NCBI GenBank assembly: GCA_937907305.1
Contig: CALERQ010000042.1
Location: 1 to 5,080 of the forward strand
Reading direction: 5' to 3'
Length of the DNA: 5,080 nucleotides
Source: an uncultured Clostridia bacterium
GTDB lineage: Bacteria > Bacillota > Clostridia > Oscillospirales > Ruminococcaceae
The notes under the pieces are model-generated. The model had not been told where the DNA came from, did not search any database, and saw nothing but the letters and a program-made list of their open reading frames with translations. Shown here piece by piece: positions 1 to 5,080 of this stretch; position 1 is the first letter of the stretch, and the number at the start of each line of letters is the position of its first letter. The translations under genes and the position numbers were made by a program.

Positions 1-1463
1 GCATCACCATCGGCGACCAGGTCGTATTCGATAGCGCCATGGGCATCAATGTTCCCGCCAATAAACGCCGCGTCGGCTTTCTGTTCCAGAACTATGCTCT
101 ATGGCCCAATATGACCGTTTACGAGAATATCTCCTTCGGCCTTACCAATGTCAAGGAAGCCCTGCCCAAGATCGATTTCGACACCCGCATCAACGCCCGC
201 CTGGCAGAGATCCTCTCTACCCCCAGTGAGGTAACCAAGGTGCTGGAGGAATGCCGAGACAAAAAGGGTAAGCTGGATGACAAAAAAGCGCTGCTCAAAC
301 TCATCGATACCTTTACCATCAGCCAGTTCACTGCCAAAAAGCTACTGGGCTACCACCTGGAGGATGGCAAAGATGTCAGTGCCGAAGCCGCCGCCCTGCG
401 GGAAAAGGCGGAAGCTGCCCGCAAGGCACTGGAAGCCACCGGCGGCAGCTACGATGCCGATTACGCCATCTATAAGGACGGCCAGCCCGTCACCGAGGTG
501 CGCAAGCTCACCAAGGAAGAGATCGACCTCACCGTGCGCCGGGTGGCCCGCATCGTCAAGATCGGCATGTTTATGGACCGCTACCCAGCCGAGCTTTCCG
601 GCGGCCAGCAGCAGCGTGTGGCCATCGCCCGCACCCTGGCGCCGGAGCCCTCCGTCCTGTTCATGGATGAGCCGCTTTCCAACCTGGATGCCAAGCTGCG
701 CCTGGAAATGCGCTACGAACTGCAGCGTCTGCATGTCGAAACCGGCTCCACCTTCGTCTATGTTACTCACGACCAGATGGAAGCCATGACCCTCGCCACC
801 CAGATCTGCCTCATCAATAACGGTGTACTGCAGCAGTACCAGCCGCCTCTCACCGTCTATGGCCATCCGCAGAACCTCTTTGTCGCGGATTTCGTCGGCA
901 ATCCCTCTATCAACTTTGTGGAGGCCAAAGGTGCCCAGCAGCCGGATGGCAGCATCACCCTCGATATTCTGGGCGGCGTCAAAGCCGTTTTCCGTCCTAA
1001 GGATGGTCTGGACCTTGCCGCCTGGTTTGCCGAGCGGGACCGCAAAGCGGCAGAGCGTGCCGCAGAGCGCCTGGCCAAATCGCAGGAAAAAGGCTATGTA
1101 GAAAAGGGCAATAAGGATGAGCCTTTCCGCTACCATATCGCCAAAGTCGAGGAGGAGGACGACTCCCTGCAGGAAGAACCCATCCTCACCAATGAGGATC
1201 TCGTCCTCGGCATCCGCCCCGAGTTCCTCAATATCACCAGTGAAGCCCCCCTCAAGGGTGAAATTTACGGTGCCATGCCCACCGGTATGGAATCCACCAT
1301 CAAGGTCTATGTCAATGGGTTCCTGCTTACCGGCGTGGTATTCGGCAGCAGCCTGTTTACCATCGGTGAGCAGCACAGCATCAGCTTTACCGGCCACCAC
1401 ATCATGCTCTTCGACCGCCAAAGCGGCGATTGCATCGCTCTTGGCTCGCTGGAAACCCTGTAA
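1..1463 (+). CDS. ABC transporter ATP-binding protein, MalK/UgpC/MsmX-like (5' partial), with large internal insertions
   Basis: Cytoplasmic ATPase subunit of an ABC importer, most like the CUT1 sugar-importer ATPases (MalK, UgpC, MsmX); it would hydrolyse ATP to drive a membrane permease pair. The reading frame is open from base 3, and the ATG at 39 is internal: residues before it (ITIGDQVVFDSA) continue the family fold. By comparison with MalK about 50-60 N-terminal residues, including Walker A, are off the window. Numbering from the ATG at 39: Q-loop Q17 in FQNYALWPNMTVYENI; signature LSGGQ 186-190; Walker B LFMDEP with D210 and E211; D-loop SNLD 214-217; switch histidine H244 in VTHDQMEAMTLA; then a TOBE-like regulatory domain with LGIRPEF near 388. 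Q-loop to signature is about 170 residues against about 53 in MalK, so roughly residues 38-155 are inserted; a second charged insertion lies at about 325-385. Family assignment is firm; the substrate is unknown because no permease or binding protein is in view. Confidence 0.93.
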   Translation, partial: ITIGDQVVFDSAMGINVPANKRRVGFLFQNYALWPNMTVYENISFGLTNVKEALPKIDFDTRINARLAEILSTPSEVTKVLEECRDKKGKLDDKKALLKLIDTFTISQFTAKKLLGYHLEDGKDVSAEAAALREKAEAARKALEATGGSYDADYAIYKDGQPVTEVRKLTKEEIDLTVRRVARIVKIGMFMDRYPAELSGGQQQRVAIARTLAPEPSVLFMDEPLSNLDAKLRLEMRYELQRLHVETGSTFVYVTHDQMEAMTLATQICLINNGVLQQYQPPLTVYGHPQNLFVADFVGNPSINFVEAKGAQQPDGSITLDILGGVKAVFRPKDGLDLAAWFAERDRKAAERAAERLAKSQEKGYVEKGNKDEPFRYHIAKVEEEDDSLQEEPILTNEDLVLGIRPEFLNITSEAPLKGEIYGAMPTGMESTIKVYVNGFLLTGVVFGSSLFTIGEQHSISFTGHHIMLFDRQSGDCIALGSLETL

Positions 1464-1480
1464 TTCTCCTCCCTATATAG

Positions 1481-1521
1481 AAAGCGCCCCCGTCCCGGCT
1501 TGGGATGGGGGTTCGCTTTTT
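1481..1521 (+). terminator. Rho-independent terminator of the ABC ATPase gene
   Basis: It begins 17 bases after the ABC gene stop. The stem pairs AAAGCG (1481-1486) with CGCTTT (1514-1519), then, after a two-base TT bulge (1512-1513), CCCCC (1487-1491) with GGGGG (1507-1511), then G-T wobble, T-A and CCC/GGG, about 16 pairs closing a GGCTT loop (1497-1501). A run of five T (1517-1521) completes it. Read on the minus strand the hairpin is followed by CTTTCTATAT, a poorer U-tract, so it might also weakly stop ileS transcription from the other side. Confidence 0.9.
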
Positions 1522-1545
1522 CGATTTCTGCTTGCCACGCAATCC

Positions 1546-1625
1546 GGCGGGCACTCCTTCCGCTTACCGTCGCGCCGCCCCCGCTTCGCTCGGGGACGGC
1601 GCTCCCCGCTTCAGGAGCGCCCGCC
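1546..1625. repeat. Compound GC-rich inverted repeat between convergent genes
   Basis: The outer arms are GGCGGGC (1546-1552) and GCCCGCC (1619-1625), extended past one A-C mismatch by CTCCT (1554-1558) and AGGAG (1613-1617). A central hairpin pairs GCCG (1574-1577) with CGGC (1597-1600), then CCCCG (1579-1583) with CGGGG (1591-1595), loop CTTCGCT. An alternative stem GGGGA (1592-1596)/TCCCC (1603-1607) would exclude the central one. The motif CCGCTT occurs three times (1560, 1581 and 1606). No T-run of terminator quality follows on either strand. It sits just past the ileS stop and could be an interspersed intergenic repeat or a 3' mRNA-stabilising structure; which one is inference. Confidence 0.55.
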
Positions 1626-1646
1626 TGCTTTCTATTACTTATTCGT

Positions 1647-4600
1647 TCAAATCTTCTCTACGCCCAGTGTGGCCTTCTCTCCGTTCAGGTCCCACTCCTT
1701 GGTGTAGCCCACAGGGGTGCCCACAGTCAGGCTCTCCGCCAGCGTAGCACTGGTGATCTCCGTCTTTCGCGCCTCAGCTACGGCAGTCACCTTTTCGCTG
1801 CCCTCCATGGTGATGCGGATATGATCCGTCACCTCAAAGCCCGCTTCCTTGCGCATGGTCTGCACCTTGCTGATGATCTCCCGCATAAAGCCCTCCTCGA
1901 TGAGCGCGGGGGTCAGCACGGTGTCAATCGCCACTGTGATGTCGCGGTCGGATACGGTATAGAAGCCCTCCCGCTGCGTCGTTTCGATCAGCAGATCATC
2001 GGCGGTCAGCTCCACCGGGCCCTCGCCAAAGTCAAAGCTCAGCTTGCCTTCGCTATCCAGAATCGCCTTGGCGGCACGGCCGTCCAGGTTCGCCAGCGCC
2101 TCGCGGATCTTGCCCAGCTGCTTGCCGTACTTGGGGCCCACAGTCTTCAGCTGCGGCTTAAAGTTGTAGCTCACAAAGCCCTCCACCTCTTTGGTGAAGA
2201 TGACCTCCTTGATATTCAGCTCCTCCCGGATGATGTCCATATAGAAGCCGTCCAGATCCTTATCGGCCTTCACATACATCTCGGCAAGGGGCTGGCGGTT
2301 CTTGCGGTTGGCGCCGTTGCGGGCGGCGCGGCCCAGCTCCACGATGCGGATGATCTCATCCATCTTGCTTTCCAGCTCTTTGTCGATCCACTTTTCCTCC
2401 ACCGTGGGGAAGTCGCACAGATGAATGCTTTCCGGCGCGGTCTTATCAATGCTGCGGACAAGGTTCTGGTAAATCGCTTCCGCCAGGAACGGCACCATGG
2501 GGGCCGCCGCCTTGGCGATGGTCACCAGCGCGGTATACAGCGTCATGTAGGCGGCTATCTTATCGGCCTCCATACCGGAGGCCCAGTAACGCTCACGGCC
2601 GCGGCGCACATACCAGTTGCTCATCTCATCCACGAAGCTCTGCAGGGCCTTGGCCGCTTCTGGAATACGGTAGTTCGCCAGGTGGTCATCCACTGCCTGT
2701 ACGGTGCTGTAAAGGCGGCTCAGCAGCCAGCGGTCCATTACCGTCAGGTCATTGGGGTTCAGGGTATATTTCGTCGCGTCAAAGTTATCGATATTGGCAT
2801 ACAGCACAAAGAACGCGTAAGTATTCCACAGCGTGCCGATGAACTTGCGCTGGCCCTCGATGACCGCCTTGCCATGGAAGCGGTTGGGCAGCCACGGGGC
2901 GGAATTGATATAGAAATACCAGCGGATCGCATCGGCGCCGTAGGTCTCCAGCGCCTCAAAGGGGTCGACGGCATTTCCCTTGGATTTACTCATCTTCTGC
3001 CCGTTCTCGTCCTGCACATGCCCCAGCACAATGACATTCTTAAAGCAGGCACGGTTGAACATCAGGGTGGAGATGGCATGCAGCGAATAGAACCAGCCGC
3101 GGGTCTGATCCACCGCCTCGCTGATGAAGTCGGCGGGGAACTGCGCCTCGAACAGCTCCTTGTTCTCAAAGGGATAGTGATGCTGTGCAAAGGGCATGGA
3201 GCCGGAATCGAACCAGCAGTCGATGACCTCCGGCACACGGTGCATCTTCTTGCCGCACTTGGGGCAGCGGATGGTCACAGCGTCAATGAAAGGACGGTGC
3301 AGCTCGATGTTCTCGGGGCAGTCGTCGCTCATCTCTTTCAGTTCCTTGATGGAACCAACGGCATGGCGTTCCCCACATTCGCACTCCCAGATATTGAGAG
3401 GGGTGCCCCAGTAACGGTTGCGGCTCAGGCCCCAGTCCTGGATGTTCTCCAGCCAATCGCCAAAGCGGCCCTTGCCGATGCTTTCCGGGATCCAGTTGAT
3501 GGTATTGTTGTTGCGGATCAGGTCGTCCTTTACCGCCGTCATCTTGATGAACCAGCTCTCGCGGGCATAGTACAGCAGGGGGGTATCGCAGCGCCAGCAG
3601 AAGGGATAATCATGCTCAAACTTGGGTGCATCGTACAGCAGGCCCCGGCTTTCCAGGTCCACCAGCACCTTGGGGTCGGCGTCCTTTACAAAAAGGCCTG
3701 CAAAGGGCGTTTCCTCGGTCATATGGCCCTTGCCATCCACAAACTGCACAAAGGGCAGGTCATAGCGGCGGCCTACCTGGGCATCGTCCTCACCAAAGGC
3801 CGGCGCAATGTGAACGATACCTGTACCGTCGCCCATGGTAACATAGTCGGCGCAGGTCACATAAAAGCCCTTTTTCTTCTGTTTTTCGGCGCACTCCGCC
3901 GCGCAGGCGAAAAGCGGCTCGTATTCTTTATGCTCCAGTGCGGTGCCGGGCATCTCCTCCAGCACCTCGTAGGCCGGGGCGTCCTCGGTCTTCAGCTTGC
4001 CCAGTACGGTATCCAGCAGCGGCTGTGCCATGTAGTAGGTGTAGCCGTCGGCAGCCTTCACCTTGCAGTAGGTGTCCTTGGGGTTCACACACAGCGCCAC
4101 ATTGCTGGGCAGCGTCCATGGGGTGGTGGTCCACGCCAGGAAGTAAGCATCCTCACCCTTCACCTTAAAACGCACAATGGCACTGCGCTCCTTTACGGCC
4201 TTATAGCCCTGCGCCACCTCGTGGCTGGAAAGCGGGGTCCCGCAGCGGGGGCAGTAAGGCACGATCTTAAAGCCCTTATACAGCAGCCCGCGATCGTAAA
4301 TGCTCTTCAGCGCCCACCATTCGCTTTCGATGTAGTTGTTATCATAGGTGACATAGGGGTTGTCCATATCCGCCCAAAAGCCGACAGTGCGGGAGAAGTC
4401 CTCCCACATGCCCTTGTACTTCCACACGCTTTCCTTGCAGTGGGCGATAAATGGCTCCAGACCGTATTTTTCAATCTGGTCTTTGCCATCCAGGCCCAGC
4501 TTCTTTTCCACCTCCAGCTCTACCGGCAGGCCGTGGGTATCCCAGCCGGCCTTGCGGGGCACCATATAGCCCTTCATGGTGCGGTAGCGGGGAATCATAT

Positions 4601-4796
4601 CCTTGATGACGCGGGTCAGCACATGGCCGATATGGGGCTTGCCGTTGGCCGTAGGAGGACCGTCATAAAAGATATATGGGGTGCCCTTTTTGCGGGAATC
4701 AATGCTCTTTTCAAAGATATGCTCCTCTTCCCAAAAGGCCTCTATCTTCTTTTCCTGCTCCACAAAATTCACATTGGGAGAAACGCTCTGGTACAT
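1647..4796 (-). CDS. ileS: Isoleucyl-tRNA synthetase, type 2 (IleRS2), complete
   Basis: Cytoplasmic class I aminoacyl-tRNA synthetase (EC 6.1.1.5) that activates isoleucine with ATP, charges tRNA-Ile, and clears misactivated valine in an inserted editing domain. At 1049 residues it has the usual length of the type 2 (eukaryote-like) form. The Rossmann core carries HIGH at 55-58 with the upstream YIFYDGPPTANG segment, and KMSKS at 601-605. The CP1 editing domain shows TTTPWTLPSN from 223 and GTGIVHIAPAFGEDD from 324. Zinc-type cysteine pairs are at 182/185, 400/403, 472/474 and 511/514. DCWFDSGS surrounds W528. The anticodon-binding helical domain includes NWYVRRGRERYW around W728, and an RNGANRKNRQPL segment follows near 830. 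The C-terminus lacks the terminal cysteine zinc finger of type 1 (E. coli-like) IleRS, supporting type 2. The ATG is chosen for its AAAGGAG ribosome binding site 10 bases upstream; the stop is TGA. It converges on the ABC gene with a 183-base gap. No T-box is recognisable upstream. Confidence 0.98.
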   Translation of the reverse strand: MYQSVSPNVNFVEQEKKIEAFWEEEHIFEKSIDSRKKGTPYIFYDGPPTANGKPHIGHVLTRVIKDMIPRYRTMKGYMVPRKAGWDTHGLPVELEVEKKLGLDGKDQIEKYGLEPFIAHCKESVWKYKGMWEDFSRTVGFWADMDNPYVTYDNNYIESEWWALKSIYDRGLLYKGFKIVPYCPRCGTPLSSHEVAQGYKAVKERSAIVRFKVKGEDAYFLAWTTTPWTLPSNVALCVNPKDTYCKVKAADGYTYYMAQPLLDTVLGKLKTEDAPAYEVLEEMPGTALEHKEYEPLFACAAECAEKQKKKGFYVTCADYVTMGDGTGIVHIAPAFGEDDAQVGRRYDLPFVQFVDGKGHMTEETPFAGLFVKDADPKVLVDLESRGLLYDAPKFEHDYPFCWRCDTPLLYYARESWFIKMTAVKDDLIRNNNTINWIPESIGKGRFGDWLENIQDWGLSRNRYWGTPLNIWECECGERHAVGSIKELKEMSDDCPENIELHRPFIDAVTIRCPKCGKKMHRVPEVIDCWFDSGSMPFAQHHYPFENKELFEAQFPADFISEAVDQTRGWFYSLHAISTLMFNRACFKNVIVLGHVQDENGQKMSKSKGNAVDPFEALETYGADAIRWYFYINSAPWLPNRFHGKAVIEGQRKFIGTLWNTYAFFVLYANIDNFDATKYTLNPNDLTVMDRWLLSRLYSTVQAVDDHLANYRIPEAAKALQSFVDEMSNWYVRRGRERYWASGMEADKIAAYMTLYTALVTIAKAAAPMVPFLAEAIYQNLVRSIDKTAPESIHLCDFPTVEEKWIDKELESKMDEIIRIVELGRAARNGANRKNRQPLAEMYVKADKDLDGFYMDIIREELNIKEVIFTKEVEGFVSYNFKPQLKTVGPKYGKQLGKIREALANLDGRAAKAILDSEGKLSFDFGEGPVELTADDLLIETTQREGFYTVSDRDITVAIDTVLTPALIEEGFMREIISKVQTMRKEAGFEVTDHIRITMEGSEKVTAVAEARKTEITSATLAESLTVGTPVGYTKEWDLNGEKATLGVEKI

Positions 4797-4806
4797 TTCG
4801 TTTTTA

Positions 4807-4813
4807 CTCCTTT
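4807..4813 (-). promoter_or_regulatory. Ribosome binding site of ileS
   Basis: On the minus strand AAAGGAG is followed by 10 bases (TAAAAACGAA) and then the ileS ATG at 4796. This near-perfect Shine-Dalgarno match fixes the start codon. The A-rich spacer should stay unpaired. A second purine run, AAAAGGAATGG, lies a little further upstream but is less well placed. Confidence 0.85.
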
Positions 4814-4847
4814 CGTCTTGCCATTCCTTTTGTTTCGGTCTGCGGCA

Positions 4848-5026
4848 GGGCGGTTTTTCTTTTGGCTTACCTCCCCGGCGGCGCGGTAAAAACGGTGCTG
4901 GGCTGCGTTGCCCTTGACAGGCGCAAGCCCGCCTTGCGTCGGGCGCCAGCCTGCCTGCGGCCTGCCTTGTCCATCATCCGTTTTTCCCTTGCCCCGCCTT
5001 TTCGGTCTACCAATAAAAAACCGCCC
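4848..5026. repeat. Long-range inverted repeat enclosing about 144 bp upstream of ileS
   Basis: The left arm (4848-4865) begins GGGCGGTTTTT and ends TTGG. The right arm (5010-5026) begins CCAA and ends AAAAACCGCCC. The outer 11 bases match perfectly as an inverted repeat, and the TTGG/CCAA inner ends also match, with a 2-3 base irregularity between. The right arm coincides with the T-tract and 3' stem side of the minus-strand terminator at 5015-5048. A 9-base direct repeat TTTCGGTCT occurs at 4833-4841 and 5000-5008. The layout suggests a small non-coding repeat element, but no coding capacity or clean target duplication is seen, so the identity is open. Confidence 0.5.
4916..4971. repeat. 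Structured GC-rich intergenic segment upstream of ileS
   Basis: Outer arms GACAGG (4916-4921) and CCTTGTC (4965-4971) pair with a single bulged T. Inside, CGCAAG (4922-4927) and CTTGCG (4933-4938) form a 6-pair hairpin with loop CCCGC. The segment between about 4948 and 4967 is made of short GCCTGC-like repeats. It lies within the larger inverted repeat and reads as a non-coding, possibly interspersed, element. Open frames crossing it give arginine- and alanine-rich low-complexity peptides and are not credible genes. Confidence 0.35.
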
Positions 5027-5048
5027 CATCCCATAACAGGACGGAGCG
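5015..5048 (-). terminator. Rho-independent terminator on the minus strand, upstream of ileS
   Basis: Read on the minus strand, CGCTCCGTCC (5048 to 5039) pairs with GGATGGGGCG (5031 to 5022) through 10 pairs including two G-T wobbles, closing a 7-base loop TGTTATG, followed by G and six T (5020 to 5015). It would end transcription entering from the right edge, leaving ileS to its own promoter. It could instead be the attenuator of an ileS leader beginning beyond the window, but the 32 bases visible on its 5' side lack a T-box consensus, and the ileS start is more than 200 bases downstream. Confidence 0.8.
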
Positions 5049-5080
5049 CCACGCACTTCGCTTATAAACCACCTATTACG

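Noticed and set aside
39..41. ATG as the start of the ABC ATPase
   Set aside because: The frame is open to the window edge and upstream residues fit the family. A start here would remove Walker A, and there is no Shine-Dalgarno sequence in front of it.
342..1421. A 359-codon minus-strand open frame antisense to the ABC ATPase
   Set aside because: It is also in register with the sense codons and ends at the first CTA leucine codon (342-344). This is the same codon-bias artefact.
1500..4889. An uninterrupted 1129-codon plus-strand open frame antisense to ileS
   Set aside because: Its codons are exactly in register with ileS codons, so stops could arise only opposite TTA, CTA or TCA codons, which this G/C-ending gene avoids. 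The peptide has no recognisable family and ileS is unquestionable, so the frame is a by-product of codon bias.
4880..4900. TACCGCG on the minus strand as a T-box core upstream of ileS
   Set aside because: Only the second half of the T-box consensus is present. The preceding GGTGG is absent and no terminator/antiterminator pair follows before the ribosome binding site.
4914..4919. TTGACA on the plus strand as a promoter -35 box
   Set aside because: The position 17 bases downstream reads GC-rich sequence without a TATAAT-like box, and no plus-strand gene follows within the window.
4833..5008. TTTCGGTCT direct repeats (4833-4841 and 5000-5008) as a target-site duplication
   Set aside because: One copy lies outside the left inverted arm while the other lies inside the right arm, which is not the geometry of a duplication flanking an inserted element.
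4769..5056. Short minus-strand open frames (61 and 95 codons) upstream of and overlapping the ileS start
   Set aside because: They give basic, low-complexity peptides running through inverted repeats and the terminator, with no family resemblance and no convincing ribosome binding site. One overlaps the firm ileS start.

Overview
This window shows the 3' part of one gene, one complete large gene facing it, and two short intergenic regions rich in inverted repeats. The likely source is a GC-rich member of the Clostridia, with Oscillospirales/Ruminococcaceae relatives of Faecalibacterium, Gemmiger or Subdoligranulum the best guess. Reasons: a type 2 isoleucyl-tRNA synthetase, a sugar-importer-type ABC ATPase carrying a long insertion, an AAAGGAG ribosome binding site, intrinsic terminators with U-tracts, and strong G/C preference at third codon positions. 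The assignment is an inference from style, not from a database match.

Layout. Bases 1-1463 (+) encode an ABC transporter ATPase of the MalK/UgpC/MsmX kind. Its N-terminus, including Walker A, lies off the left edge. It carries about 118 extra residues between the Q-loop and the LSGGQ signature, and a second charged insertion in its C-terminal TOBE-like domain. A strong intrinsic terminator (1481-1521) follows 17 bases after its stop. Bases 1546-1625 form a compound GC-rich inverted repeat between the two convergent genes. Bases 1647-4796 (-) encode a complete 1049-residue isoleucyl-tRNA synthetase (ileS, type 2, eukaryote-like architecture) with a good ribosome binding site. Bases 4797-5080, upstream of ileS, contain no credible gene. 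They hold a structured GC-rich segment, a pair of long inverted arms (4848-4865 and 5010-5026), and an intrinsic terminator on the minus strand (5015-5048) that ends transcription arriving from the right.

How the parts relate. The two genes converge and have no evident functional link: one energises import of a solute (probably a sugar or sugar derivative), the other charges tRNA-Ile. The terminator between them insulates the ABC gene from running antisense into ileS. ileS seems to be transcribed separately from whatever lies to the right, because a terminator precedes it and no convincing T-box leader is visible. The least ordinary features are the insertions in the ABC ATPase and the inverted-repeat architecture upstream of ileS. 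I see no CRISPR array, transposase, tRNA, rRNA or defence-type gene.
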